Source: Geminicoccaceae bacterium (lineage in GTDB: Bacteria; Pseudomonadota; Alphaproteobacteria; Geminicoccales; Geminicoccaceae). From it: 56,291 nucleotides of DNA. The DNA lies in assembly GCA_028279345.1 (NCBI GenBank), contig JANQNY010000055.1, positions 1 through 56,291 on the forward strand, read 5' to 3'. Below are positions 17,481 through 26,682 of the stretch, one piece after another. Position numbers and translations under genes: made by a program. Within the stretch, counting starts at the first letter, position 1, and each line of letters begins with the position of its first letter. The notes under the pieces are model-generated. The model was given only the letters and a program-made list of their open reading frames with translations. It had not been told where the DNA came from and searched no databases.

Positions 17481-18277
17481 GCGGTTCCATCCTTGTCGGG
17501 GCCTTCGAGAGTGAAGTCGAACAGGCTGTCCTCGCCAAGATCAAAGCGGCGGCAAGGTGGCCGGAGCGCCGCGTCCAGCGTCGTCACGGCGGGCAGAGTC
17601 AGTGCCGCGCGACCCGAGCCGATGAGGAGCGGCGCGACGGCGAACTGGAGGCGGTGGAGCGCACGGGCGGCGATGAAGCTCGACACCGTGCGTCCGCCTC
17701 CCTCGACCAGGATTCGCGTGAGCCCGCGTTCGGCGAGCGCGCGCAGGATGGCGCGTGGCGGCAGCATGCCGTTGTCTTCGACGGAGAGCGCGATCGTATC
17801 GATCTCGGTGGGCAACGCCGGCTCTTCGCCGCGGGCGTGGACGACGATCGTAGGCGCGCGTCCGTCGGCGATGACCGAGGCGTCGGCCGAGAGGCGTGCC
17901 CGCGGGTCGAGCACGACGCGCACCGGGCTCGGTCCCTCGACGCGGCGGGTCGTTAGCTGGGGCGCATCGGCGACGACGGTGGCGACGCCGACGATGACGG
18001 CATCGGTGAGCGCGCGCAGGCGGTGCAGGTGGACGATGCTGGCATCACAACCGATATATCTCGAATGTCCACTCTCCGTGGCTATCCGACCGTCGAGGCT
18101 TTGACCCAGATGGGCGATTACGAACGGCGCGCCGCGGGGCGTCAGCGCAAGGCGACCGAACAAGTCCCAGAGTTCGGGGTCGCCGCTCGGCGGCGGAAGG
18201 GGCGCACCACGATCTGCGGTTTCACGGGCGGCGAGCAGGAAACGCCACGCGCGCGCCACCGTCTCGATGTCGGCCAT
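17477..18277 (-). CDS. RibD C-terminal-type (pyrimidine reductase) family protein
   Basis: A 266-residue protein matching the reductase half of RibD, which reduces the ribosyl group of the pyrimidine intermediate in riboflavin synthesis. Seen are FVIAHLGQSLDGRIATESGHSRYI, the cofactor segment ALTDAVIVGVATVVAD, VRVVLDPRARLS, and the RILVEGGGRTVSSFI motif of the NADPH site. There is no zinc deaminase domain; the first 50 residues are unrelated. It is divergent from ribA across 109 bp, which supports a flavin role. Family members without the deaminase domain can have other pteridine or flavin substrates. Confidence 0.85.
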   Translation of the reverse strand: MADIETVARAWRFLLAARETADRGAPLPPPSGDPELWDLFGRLALTPRGAPFVIAHLGQSLDGRIATESGHSRYIGCDASIVHLHRLRALTDAVIVGVATVVADAPQLTTRRVEGPSPVRVVLDPRARLSADASVIADGRAPTIVVHARGEEPALPTEIDTIALSVEDNGMLPPRAILRALAERGLTRILVEGGGRTVSSFIAARALHRLQFAVAPLLIGSGRAALTLPAVTTLDAALRPPCRRFDLGEDSLFDFTLEGPDKDGTA

Positions 18278-18386
18278 GTGCGGCCCTCCGTGGATCTAGA
18301 ACGCGCGCTCAGGAATGGTCGGCGCCGGAGAAACGTCTAATTATGCCAGCGGCCGCCGCAAGCGCGGTTCGGTGTAGGGGTGTTCC

Positions 18387-19502
18387 ATGTTTTTTGATGA
18401 TCTGCTGCTCGTTGGCGTCGACCGTTGCGTTTTCGAGCTTCGTCAAGGACGGCCCGTCATCATTCGCGGGCCCCACGGGGCCTGGTTGATCAACGGTGTC
18501 GAGCCACGCGGCGACCGTGCGCGGCATGTGATCGAGGCGCTCGCGCCGCGCGCGGCGGAGCTGCTCCTCAACGGTTACCGCGCTCAGGCGCTCGGCTTCG
18601 GCAACACGGCCGTAGCGCTGCCAGTGGCCGGCGACGTCGCGACGCAGGCGATCGAGCGGCTCGGCTTCGGGGTGCCGACCGAGGACGATCTCGATCTTCT
18701 GCAGCGGCGCGCGGAGCCGCTCGGTGACGATGAGACAGCGGAGGCCGCGTTTCAGCTCGCGCGACTGGCGGAAACGGTGCCCGCGCTGCTGACGCTGCGT
18801 TCTCGGCCAAGCACCGCCGCGGTGTTCGCGGGCTTTGCCGACCGTGGCGGTGTACTGACGACCAGCGTCGACGCCCTTGCGGAGTTCCGGCGCGCCATTC
18901 CTCGCGATGTTCGCAGGCTCACGGAGGCCCCCGTGCCGCTGCCGGCGAGCGACGACGTGCGCTTTGTCGCCTATCGCAGCCGCGACTCGCTGGCCGATCA
19001 CGTCGCGGTGGTCATCGGTCGACCAGAGGCCGAGGCGGCACCACTCGTCCGACTGCACTCGGCATGCCTCACGGGTGACATCTTCCACAGCTTGCGCTGT
19101 GATTGCGGCGAGCAGCTGGAGACGGCGATCGCCCAAATGGCGGAGGCCGGCGGCGGCGTCATCTGTTACCTCGCCCAGGAGGGCCGCGGCATCGGCATCG
19201 CCAACAAGCTGCGCACCTATCATCTCCAGAATGGCGGCCTCGACACGTTGGAGGCCAACGAGACCCTAGGCTTCGCCGCCGATGAGCGGGAGTTCGCGGT
19301 TGCGGCCCGGATGCTCGAGGACCTGGGTTGCCGCCGCGTGCAGCTGCTCACCAACAACCCCGACAAGATCGCACGCTTGCGCCATTGCGGTATCGATGTG
19401 GTCAACCGCCGCGGCCTCCAGGCGACGCTGAACCCGCACAACGAGCGGTACATGAGCGCGCGGGTCGAGAAGACGGGCTATTTGCACGCGGTCAACGGCT
19501 GA
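18387..19502 (+). CDS. ribA: GTP cyclohydrolase II with long N-terminal domain
   Basis: The C-terminal part (about residues 175-371) is GTP cyclohydrolase II, the first enzyme of riboflavin synthesis. Zinc ligands are Cys227, Cys238 and Cys240 in HSACLTGDIFHSLRCDCG, and the active-site loop EGRGIGIANKLRTY and the segment LLTNNPDKI are intact. The first 170-190 residues resemble neither an intact DHBP synthase (no catalytic EDREN-type motif) nor a known active domain; they may be a degenerate RibB-like domain or the GTP_CH_N domain. Divergent from the RibD-type gene; its last 11 bp overlap the end of the creatininase-family gene. Confidence 0.92.
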   Translation: MFFDDLLLVGVDRCVFELRQGRPVIIRGPHGAWLINGVEPRGDRARHVIEALAPRAAELLLNGYRAQALGFGNTAVALPVAGDVATQAIERLGFGVPTEDDLDLLQRRAEPLGDDETAEAAFQLARLAETVPALLTLRSRPSTAAVFAGFADRGGVLTTSVDALAEFRRAIPRDVRRLTEAPVPLPASDDVRFVAYRSRDSLADHVAVVIGRPEAEAAPLVRLHSACLTGDIFHSLRCDCGEQLETAIAQMAEAGGGVICYLAQEGRGIGIANKLRTYHLQNGGLDTLEANETLGFAADEREFAVAARMLEDLGCRRVQLLTNNPDKIARLRHCGIDVVNRRGLQATLNPHNERYMSARVEKTGYLHAVNG

Positions 19503-20289
19503 GCGGCGGCGTCTCCGGCAGCGGCCAAGCGAGCATCGTCTCGCACGCCTCGACGACGCGATCGGTGAGGAAGTCGAGGAGCGCGACGCCGTCGGCGGCC
19601 GTTGCCGCAGCGGCATCGCCGACCGCGCCCGTCGGATGAAGGTCCTCGGTCCGCCAGGCGAGCCGGAGCTTGCCCCCGGTGAAGCCGGCCAGTTCCGTCG
19701 CTAGCTCACTTTCCCGCGAGGTGAAGCGATCCACCTCGGCCTCGCGCACCAATTCGGGGGCGAGCACCCGCATCAACGCCGTCTCTCCGTGCCCGGCGTG
19801 AATGCCGAAGCGCAGTTCATCGGCGTCGAGCGCGCCAGGCGGCGCGCCAAGCGCGTGCGTCGTGAGCACGGCCGCCAGGAGGCCCAGCTCGTCGCGGAGC
19901 CGCATGGTCGCCGCCTGGGCGAGAGCGGCGTTGCCGCCATGGCTGTTGAGCAAGAGGAGGCGGCGCACCCCGCTGGCGGCTGCGGCGCGCGCCACTTCGC
20001 ACCACAGTGCCAGCAGCGTCTCCGCGGAAAGGCTCAACGTTCCGGCGAAGCCCTTGTGCTCCGGGCTGAAGCCGACCGGCTGCAGCGGCAAGAGGAGGGC
20101 ACGCCCCTCGGCGAGTTGACGACCGCGCAGTCGGTCCAGGAGGCCCTCGAGGATCACGCTGTCGGTGCCCAACGGCAGGTGGGGCCCGTGCTGCTCGGTG
20201 GCGGCGATCGGTAGGACCGCGAGGGTGCGCTCGTCGATCTGTGAAGCTATGTGGGTGGTGTTCAGCTCCGCCCAGTCGACAATGCTCAT
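19492..20289 (-). CDS. Creatininase-family amidohydrolase
   Basis: A 265-residue metal-dependent amidohydrolase. The family metal site is seen as TEQHGPHLPLGTD (Glu32, His34, His37, Asp43), with LLLNSHGGN and the acidic HAGHGETALMRV. The family includes creatininase, MftE and the archaeal formamide hydrolase ArfB of flavin synthesis. A GAGGGGA SD precedes the ATG at 20289. It is convergent with ribA and overlaps its last 11 bp, so a flavin or purine-derived formamide substrate is conceivable, but the sequence does not fix it. Confidence 0.86.
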   Translation of the reverse strand: MSIVDWAELNTTHIASQIDERTLAVLPIAATEQHGPHLPLGTDSVILEGLLDRLRGRQLAEGRALLLPLQPVGFSPEHKGFAGTLSLSAETLLALWCEVARAAAASGVRRLLLLNSHGGNAALAQAATMRLRDELGLLAAVLTTHALGAPPGALDADELRFGIHAGHGETALMRVLAPELVREAEVDRFTSRESELATELAGFTGGKLRLAWRTEDLHPTGAVGDAAAATAADGVALLDFLTDRVVEACETMLAWPLPETPPLSR

Positions 20290-20351
20290 TGTCCCCTCTT
20301 TCCGTTTGCCTCGCGGCAGCGCTCCGTCCCGAATGCCACCAGGATCATGCC

Positions 20352-21521
20352 ATGCAGCCGACCTCGCCACGCGACGCGCGCCTCGACTTCTTCCGTGGCT
20401 TGGCGATGTTCATCATTTTTGTCGCGCATATGCCAGGCAATTACTGGGCCGAGTTTCTGCCCCGGTCCCTCGGGCCGACCGACGCCGCCGAGTGGTTCGT
20501 GTTCTGCTCGGGATTTGCATCGGCGCTCGCCTTCGGCCGCGTCTTCGAGCAGCAGGGCTGGTGGCTCGGGACGGCCCGCATCGCCAACCGATGCTGGCAG
20601 CTCTACTGGGCACAGATCGCCGTCTTCCTCGTTGTCGCAGCGCTGTGCGTCGCTGGCACGCAATGGCTGGGAACCCGAGACTACGTCGCGCAGCTCAACC
20701 TCACGCGGTTCTTCGCGCAGAGCGAGCAGGGCATCCTCCATCTCGTGACGCTGACCTACGTCCCCAACCTGTTCGACATCCTGCCGATGTACATGGCGGT
20801 GCTGGCGATGGTGCCGATCGTCATGTTGCTGCACAGTATCCGTCCGTGGCTGGCATTCGCCTTCCCACCGCTACTCTATCTCGCCGCGCGCGCGTTCGAT
20901 TGGAACCTGCCGGCGGAGTGGTGGTCGGATCGACCCTGGTTCTTCAACCCGTTCACCTGGCAGCTCCTGTTCTTCACCGGCTTCGCTTTCGGACGCGGTT
21001 GGCTGCATTGTCCACCGTTTCGTTGGCCCTGGCTGGCGGCGGCGGCTTTCGTGGTGCTGATCCTGTTCCCGCTCGACTTCGAACCGATCTGGCGAAACGT
21101 GGAGTGGGTAGGGGAGCTGACGCAGTCGCTCTTCTGGACGATGGAGAAAACCGACTTCGGGCCGGCTCGCTACGCCCATCTGTTGGCGACGGCGTTCTTG
21201 GCGCTGGCCTTCTTGAATCTCTATCCTGAATTCGTCCGCTGGCGGGGCTTCGAGCCCATCATCAAGGTGGGCCAGCAGACACTGCCAGTGTTCCTGTCGA
21301 CACTGCCGCTGTCATGGGGCGGCGGCATGGCACTGGACGTCTTTGGGCACAGCGCCTTGCCCACGGCGTTTGTGAACCTCTTCGGCTTCGCCTTGATGAT
21401 CGCCATCGCCCACATCACGGGCTTCTTCAAGAGCCAGCCCTGGCGACGTCCACGGCACCGGCTGGAGACCTCTGTGCCGTCCGGTCGACCGCTCGCCGTT
21501 GGTGCTGGCGCCGCCGACTAA
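20352..21521 (+). CDS. opgC: OpgC-type membrane acyltransferase
   Basis: A 389-residue polytopic membrane protein with about ten hydrophobic segments, beginning RDARLDFFRGLAMFIIFVAHMPGNYW, the hallmark of OpgC, which adds succinyl groups to osmoregulated periplasmic glucans. The conserved His in the first membrane segment and the TYVPNLFDILPMYM segment agree with the family. It is convergent with opgH (3-bp gap), supporting the role. Translation from the ATG at 20352 gives a normal OpgC N terminus. Confidence 0.92.
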   Translation: MQPTSPRDARLDFFRGLAMFIIFVAHMPGNYWAEFLPRSLGPTDAAEWFVFCSGFASALAFGRVFEQQGWWLGTARIANRCWQLYWAQIAVFLVVAALCVAGTQWLGTRDYVAQLNLTRFFAQSEQGILHLVTLTYVPNLFDILPMYMAVLAMVPIVMLLHSIRPWLAFAFPPLLYLAARAFDWNLPAEWWSDRPWFFNPFTWQLLFFTGFAFGRGWLHCPPFRWPWLAAAAFVVLILFPLDFEPIWRNVEWVGELTQSLFWTMEKTDFGPARYAHLLATAFLALAFLNLYPEFVRWRGFEPIIKVGQQTLPVFLSTLPLSWGGGMALDVFGHSALPTAFVNLFGFALMIAIAHITGFFKSQPWRRPRHRLETSVPSGRPLAVGAGAAD

Positions 21522-21524
21522 CCG

Positions 21525-23402
21525 TCAGTCGCCGCCGCCGGCCGCCATCGGCTCGGCTACGGGTTGGGGCTCGGTCGCAGTCGGCAGCGTCGGCCGCTCG
21601 GGCGTGAGCCAAGGGATGGCGGCGCTGACCACGGCAGGCGGAAAGCGCTCCTCGGGAACTGCCGCAAAGCGGCTCCGCGCGAGTGCTTCGCCGAGCGACT
21701 TGCGGGTCGTTACGCACGCGAAGGGAATTGCCAGCAGCGGTCCGACGACTACCGGCACGATCCAAACGAGGAGGCTTGGCGCCCACCAAGAGAACGCCGT
21801 GAGCATGACGGCACCGGCGACGGTCTGTGGCCAGAAGCGCCGGACCGCTTCGGCGAGGCCCACGCCACGGTCGCGACGTAGTTGCGCCCGCCAATCCAGG
21901 CCCCGCCCCGTGAGCAGTCGACCGATGATGAAGAAGCTCTCGCTGAGCGCCATCACGGGCGCGAGGAGCATGCCGTAGGCGAACTCGGAGATGCCGGCGG
22001 TGAGCAGCGGCAAGGCACCGCCATAGCCACGGCGGCGGTTGCGGTCGAGCAGCGCGTCGGCGAGGCCGGCGAGCTTCGGCGCGAAGGTCATCAGCAGCAT
22101 TGTGATGAACAAGGCCAAGCCGAGCCAGGAGGGCGGCGCACCCCACGGGTTCGCCGCTACGAGCGACGCCCCGGCCACACCGAACGTCCCCTGGATGAAG
22201 CCGAGGGTCATGAAGACCATCCAGGCGGCACCGGAGAGATACATCAAGATCGCCAGTGCCAGATGCACCCGCCCCATGACGTGCCAGCCGGGTCTGGCGA
22301 CGAGCCGCACATACTGAAAGTTGCCCTGACACCACCGGAGGCTGCGCCGAACAAACTCCGGCAGGCAGGGCGGGTTGAGCTCGTAGCTGCCGAACTCGTC
22401 GGTGAGGACACGCACGCCATAGCCGGCGCGCTGCATCAGCACCGCCTCGACCAGGTCGTGGCTCAAGACGAGACCGCCCCAGGGCGCCTTGCCGGGCAGG
22501 TCAGGGATGCGGCAGTGCGCGCGGAAGGCGTCGACGCGGATCAGCGCGTTGTGCCCCCAATAGGGCCCGGCGGGCCCCTGCCACCAGGTGGCGCCCGTGG
22601 TGAAGCTGCGCATGCCGTGCCGCATGCCGAACTGAAAGAGCCGCGTGAATGCCGAGGATGACGGCAATCCCGTCATCAGCGTCTGCAGGATGCCGACCTC
22701 CGGGTTGGCGTCCATCACCCGGATAAGCCGCCGGATCGCGGCGCCGGTCATCAGGCTGTCGGCGTCGAGAACGATCATGTAGTCGAAGCGGTCGCCGTGC
22801 CGGTCCAGAAAGTCCCAGATATTCCCCGTCTTGTAGCCGACATTGTGCTCGCGCCGCCGGTAGTGGAGGCGGCCACGCAGCGTCGGGTGGGCCAACAGGC
22901 CCGGCAACTGCTCCTGCTCTTCGGCAATCAGGGCCGGATCATTGGTGTCGCTGAGCAGGAACACTTCGAACCCGTCCAGGTCGCCGGTGCGCGCCAGGTC
23001 GTCGAGCGTGGCCTTCAGGTGGCGCGCCACCATCTCGGGGTCTTCGTTGTAGATCGGCACGGCGATGGCCGTGCGGTGGCGTGGTGTGGAACCGCTTTCG
23101 TCGAGGCCGGCCAGCGGTGTGACGCACCGCAGCGGGTCACGGGAGAAGTGGAGGACCGCAAATCCGATGACCGCGTTCCAGAAACCCAGCACCGTCCAGG
23201 GCAGCGTGATCGCGAACACCGAGAGCATGAGAAGGTCGACAACCGAGAGCCCGTTGGCGCCCAGCACCATGGCGAGTGTCGATGCCAAGCCCAGCCCGGT
23301 GGTGGTGACGAGACCCAAGATGATGGCGCGTCGCACGGCAACACGACGGCGATCATCATCGCGCGCGCGGGTGATACCCGCCGCTGCAACGGCATTGTTC
23401 AA
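21525..23402 (-). CDS. opgH: Glucan biosynthesis glucosyltransferase OpgH (MdoH)
   Basis: The inner-membrane enzyme that polymerises glucose from UDP-glucose for periplasmic glucans. It has N-terminal membrane segments, a GT2 domain with AIAVPIYNEDPEM, VLDADSLMTG and the RRSLRWCQGN (R/QxxRW) motif, then four to five C-terminal membrane segments. I chose the TTG at 23402 because GGGAGG lies 6 nt before it; a TTG at 23447 would add 15 residues without a better SD. About 625 residues. The usual partner opgG is not adjacent; it could lie elsewhere. Confidence 0.94.
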   Translation of the reverse strand: MNNAVAAAGITRARDDDRRRVAVRRAIILGLVTTTGLGLASTLAMVLGANGLSVVDLLMLSVFAITLPWTVLGFWNAVIGFAVLHFSRDPLRCVTPLAGLDESGSTPRHRTAIAVPIYNEDPEMVARHLKATLDDLARTGDLDGFEVFLLSDTNDPALIAEEQEQLPGLLAHPTLRGRLHYRRREHNVGYKTGNIWDFLDRHGDRFDYMIVLDADSLMTGAAIRRLIRVMDANPEVGILQTLMTGLPSSSAFTRLFQFGMRHGMRSFTTGATWWQGPAGPYWGHNALIRVDAFRAHCRIPDLPGKAPWGGLVLSHDLVEAVLMQRAGYGVRVLTDEFGSYELNPPCLPEFVRRSLRWCQGNFQYVRLVARPGWHVMGRVHLALAILMYLSGAAWMVFMTLGFIQGTFGVAGASLVAANPWGAPPSWLGLALFITMLLMTFAPKLAGLADALLDRNRRRGYGGALPLLTAGISEFAYGMLLAPVMALSESFFIIGRLLTGRGLDWRAQLRRDRGVGLAEAVRRFWPQTVAGAVMLTAFSWWAPSLLVWIVPVVVGPLLAIPFACVTTRKSLGEALARSRFAAVPEERFPPAVVSAAIPWLTPERPTLPTATEPQPVAEPMAAGGGD

Positions 23403-23531
23403 GGCAGCCCTCCCGACAACCGCACGCCCCACAACGGCGCGCGACAACGAGTCGTATGGCCCTATGTACGGATAAGGCCGCGTTTTAGTTCATGGAAAGT
23501 GAGTCTCGGAAACGCGCAGCAGTCCTAACGC

Positions 23532-23996
23532 TCAATGAGCGAGGACGATGGGCTGGCGTCGCGGGGCCACGTCGAGCGACTCGCGCATGCGCTCGGGCAT
23601 CACAACCAAGTCGGCCAGGGTGTAGCCGTCCAGCACGAGGAAGAAGGCTGCTCGAGCGCGGTGCAGCGCTTCTTGGAAGCGACAGGCGGCTGTCAAGGGG
23701 CACGATGACGTCGCCGGGTCAAAGCACTCGACGAGCGTGAGATTGCCCTCGGTGGCGCGGACCACTTCGCCGAGGACGATCTCGTGGGGTTCGCGGGCGA
23801 GCCGGATGCCCCCTCCGCGACCGCGGACGGTATCGATGATGCCGGCATGGCCCAACACTTGGACCACTTTCATCAGATGGTGCTCGGAGACCCGGTATGC
23901 GTCGGCGATGTCGCGAACCCGGCACAACCGATCGCGGCGGAGCGCGCAGAACATCAACGTGCGCACGGCGTAGTCGCTGAACTGGGTGAGCTGCAT
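23532..23996 (-). CDS. Rrf2-family regulator, NsrR-like
   Basis: A 154-residue winged-helix regulator starting MQLTQFSDYAVRTLMFCAL, with the recognition helix SEHHLMKVVQVLGHAG and the RGRGGGIRLA wing typical of NsrR. Three cysteines, Cys91, Cys99 and Cys105, sit where NsrR/IscR proteins bind an Fe-S cluster, so it probably senses nitric oxide or a related stress. No hmp, norB or other usual target is in the window. It is downstream of nothing obvious; its own promoter lies in the gap 23997-24217. Confidence 0.9.
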   Translation of the reverse strand: MQLTQFSDYAVRTLMFCALRRDRLCRVRDIADAYRVSEHHLMKVVQVLGHAGIIDTVRGRGGGIRLAREPHEIVLGEVVRATEGNLTLVECFDPATSSCPLTAACRFQEALHRARAAFFLVLDGYTLADLVVMPERMRESLDVAPRRQPIVLAH

Positions 23997-24217
23997 GGCC
24001 TCTCACTCTTCTGGGCCAGTGAGCGCAGTACTCGCTGACAGGGTAATGAATGAATGCCACAGATTGACGATACGGTCACGGCAAAAAAGACGAGTTTGCG
24101 GTGGAGCATTAGATTGCCGAGCGCCCCTGAGCTCGGGACCACCTCCCGAAGCAGCCGTGTTGCGGGGGCTTCGGGCCTCGTCACCCGAGGGCCGAGCGTG
24201 GCGCAGCAGCGCTGTCG

Positions 24218-25642
24218 CTAGCCTGCCGTTTCGGCGGGGGTCGCCGCAGCGCCCGTGCCAAGATCCCAAAACAACGCCGTCATCAGCTCCATCCCTTCGC
24301 GCATCAGCGGCTCGAGCACGTGCTCGTTCGGACCGTGCTGCAGGCAACCGCTGTAGGAATGCGGTATCCACAGGACAGGTAGGCCCAGATGGCGCGCGAA
24401 GAGTTCGCTCGGCAGGCCGCCCGACGCGTTCGGCACCAGGTCCGGTCGGTAGCCGAGCGTGCGCGCCATCGAATCGAGTGTCCAAGCGACCCACGGGTCA
24501 TCGGGATCGGTGCGCCACGCAGGGAACATGTTGCGGTCGACCTCGCGGATCTCGACCTGCGGAAAGCCGCTTGCGTCGAGGTGCCGGCGCAGCGCCGGCA
24601 GCAGGTCGTCCGCGTCGCTGTCGGCGGTGAAGCGAATCTGGCAGTGAGCGACCGCGTCGGGCTGCACGCCGTTGACCGGGTTCTCGGGGCGACCCGTGAT
24701 GAACGCCAGGATGATGAAGCTGGGCCATGCATAGACCTTCTCGGCCTGCGAAAGACCCGGCTCTCCCCAGTCCTCGGGGATAAACATGCTCGGGTCGCCC
24801 GCATCGATCTCGAGACCGCGCAGCGCTTCGGTCACCTGTGGCGGCACGGCCGGCGGCCGCCACTCGGAAACCAGGATGCGGCCCTTCGCGTCGGTGATCG
24901 AGGCGAGCGCGTGGGCGAGGGTGATGCCTGGGTCCTCGATCACCCCACCCCAATGGCCCGAGTGGACGCTGCCTTCGCGTAGTGCCACGATGAGCTCGAA
25001 GGCGAGGCCACCGCGGTTGCCGAGCTGCAGGGCCGCCCGCTCCGGGCGCAGGCGCGGTCCGTCGGAGGCGATGAATACGTCGGCGGCAAGGCGCTGGGCG
25101 TGCGCAGCGACGAAAGCGTCCAGGCCCGGCGAGCCGATCTCCTCGCCGGTCTCGACGATCAGCTTGGCGTTGAAGCCGAGCCGGCCGCGTTCGGCGATCA
25201 CCTGGTCCAAGGCCGCGAGCACGATGCTGTGCTGGCCTTTGTTGTCGGCGGTGCCGCGGCCGTACCAACGCTCGCCGTCAACGGTGAGTGTCCAGGGGTC
25301 GAGCCCCGGACGCCACTGCTCAGCGAGTCCCCGCACAACGTCGCCATGGCCATAGGTGAGGAGCGTGGGCAAGCCCTGATCTTCCAGGCGTTCTGCCACG
25401 AGGAACGGCCCGCCGCGCGGGTCGGGATTGGGAAGTATCTCAACGCTGAAGCCCATCGCCTCAAGCGCGTCGCTGATCTCCTCACGGAGGTAGCGGTCAA
25501 GCGCGGGTCGCTGCTCAGGCTCCTGGCTTTCCGTGGGGATCGCGACGCGCCGCCGTAGATCGTCCCGCAAGGCGCCCCGATCGAGATGCGCCTTCGCGCG
25601 TGCAAGCGCTCCCGCGCGTGTGCCGGTCATGGGACGCGACAT
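24218..25642 (-). CDS. M20-family metallopeptidase
   Basis: A roughly 474-residue di-zinc peptidase or amidohydrolase with the conserved blocks LLTYGHGDVV, YGRGTADNKGQ (bridging Asp) and IVETGEEIGSPG (catalytic Glu pair), and a lid domain around SGHWGGVIEDPG. The C-terminal SYSGCLQHGPNEH supplies the last metal His. It resembles the dipeptidase-like M20 proteins of alphaproteobacteria; the substrate is unknown. The start is uncertain between ATG codons at 25642 and 25630. No signal peptide. Confidence 0.9.
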   Translation of the reverse strand: MSRPMTGTRAGALARAKAHLDRGALRDDLRRRVAIPTESQEPEQRPALDRYLREEISDALEAMGFSVEILPNPDPRGGPFLVAERLEDQGLPTLLTYGHGDVVRGLAEQWRPGLDPWTLTVDGERWYGRGTADNKGQHSIVLAALDQVIAERGRLGFNAKLIVETGEEIGSPGLDAFVAAHAQRLAADVFIASDGPRLRPERAALQLGNRGGLAFELIVALREGSVHSGHWGGVIEDPGITLAHALASITDAKGRILVSEWRPPAVPPQVTEALRGLEIDAGDPSMFIPEDWGEPGLSQAEKVYAWPSFIILAFITGRPENPVNGVQPDAVAHCQIRFTADSDADDLLPALRRHLDASGFPQVEIREVDRNMFPAWRTDPDDPWVAWTLDSMARTLGYRPDLVPNASGGLPSELFARHLGLPVLWIPHSYSGCLQHGPNEHVLEPLMREGMELMTALFWDLGTGAAATPAETAG

Positions 25643-25817
25643 CCATGACCGGCAGCTTCCGGGCAGGCGATCCTCGCCGGCTTCCATCCCCGAAGTGCTT
25701 CGATCATCACCGCACCCTCCCGCCGAAATCGAGCGGCGGTGGTACCACCGGCAGGGCTGCGGCAGCTAGTGGGGCCATGCTCCGAGCGTCGGGTCTGGAG
25801 CGGCCGTCGAAGCCGTA

Positions 25818-26600
25818 TTAGTCCCGGGCATCGCTCAACGCCGCCGGATCCCGCGATTCGTCCCGCGTCGTCACGGGAGGCGCCTCTGGCGCAATGGCCG
25901 CGCTCGACCCTGCAGTCCAGCCCGGCGTGACCTTCAGAAAGTCGCGCAACGTGCGCCCGGGCTCGCTCGGAAAGCGGTCTTCCGTCACGGTGAAGCCCGC
26001 CATCCGATCGAGCCGGAAGCAGCGGAAGTCGGAGCGAAGCTCGCACCAGGAAGCGAGCAGCCAGACCTGACCGAAGAACGCCATCGACAGCGGACAGACG
26101 GTGCGTTCTGTAGCCTCCCCGGCCTCGTTCACGTAGCCGAACCGTATCTTGAGCCGGGCTCTAAGCGCCCGGCGCAGCTCGGCCACGTCGAAGCGCACCG
26201 GCTGTGCGGAGTGCCGGGAGGGCGCCAGGAGCGCTGTTTCCGCCATGTAGCTGCGTAGCCGTTCGGGGATCACGGCCTCGACCTTGGCGATGACGTCGGC
26301 CGCTGCGGCTGCCAGTTCCGCATCGGCCCACGACTGGACGATGCGCGCGCCGAGCACCAGCGCCTCGATCTCCTGCTCCTTGAACATCAAGGGTGGCAGG
26401 TCGTAGCCGGCGCGCAGCACGTAGCCTACGCCCGCTTCACCCTCGATGGGCACGCGGCAGGCGGTCAGGTCGCGCACATCACGGTAGATCGTCCGCTCCG
26501 ACACCTCCAGTGCGGCGGCGAGATCGCGCGCACGCACGGGGCCCTGGCCGCTCCGGCGCAGGTGCTGGATGATCTCGAACAGCCGATCGGCTCGACGCAT
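25818..26600 (-). CDS. YafY-type HTH/WYL regulator
   Basis: A 260-residue regulator with a DeoR-like helix-turn-helix at residues 1-60 (MRRADRLFEIIQHLR, ALEVSERTIYRDVRDL), a linker helix region (LPPLMFKEQEIEALVLGARIV), and a WYL ligand-sensing domain at about 140-225 ending RCFRLDRMAGFTV. Such proteins commonly repress a divergent gene. A perfect inverted repeat 49 nt upstream of its start (26649-26674) and a degenerate copy beyond it are the likely operators; the divergent gene encodes a DUF1127 protein. Confidence 0.92.
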   Translation of the reverse strand: MRRADRLFEIIQHLRRSGQGPVRARDLAAALEVSERTIYRDVRDLTACRVPIEGEAGVGYVLRAGYDLPPLMFKEQEIEALVLGARIVQSWADAELAAAAADVIAKVEAVIPERLRSYMAETALLAPSRHSAQPVRFDVAELRRALRARLKIRFGYVNEAGEATERTVCPLSMAFFGQVWLLASWCELRSDFRCFRLDRMAGFTVTEDRFPSEPGRTLRDFLKVTPGWTAGSSAAIAPEAPPVTTRDESRDPAALSDARD

Positions 26601-26648
26601 CGCTCTTGCCCCGGTCCCGCCACCTCGTCGCCAGGAGCATAAGTCTAC

Positions 26649-26674
26649 GCTCCTGACAGCAGGGTGTCAGGAGC
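26649..26674. promoter_or_regulatory. Perfect inverted repeat, probable YafY operator
   Basis: GCTCCTGACA and TGTCAGGAGC form a perfect 10-bp inverted repeat around a 6-nt spacer (GCAGGG). It lies between the YafY-type regulator gene and the divergent DUF1127 gene. A symmetric site of this length with no T-run suits a dimeric DNA-binding protein better than a terminator. Confidence 0.75.
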
Positions 26675-26682
26675 GCCTTGGG

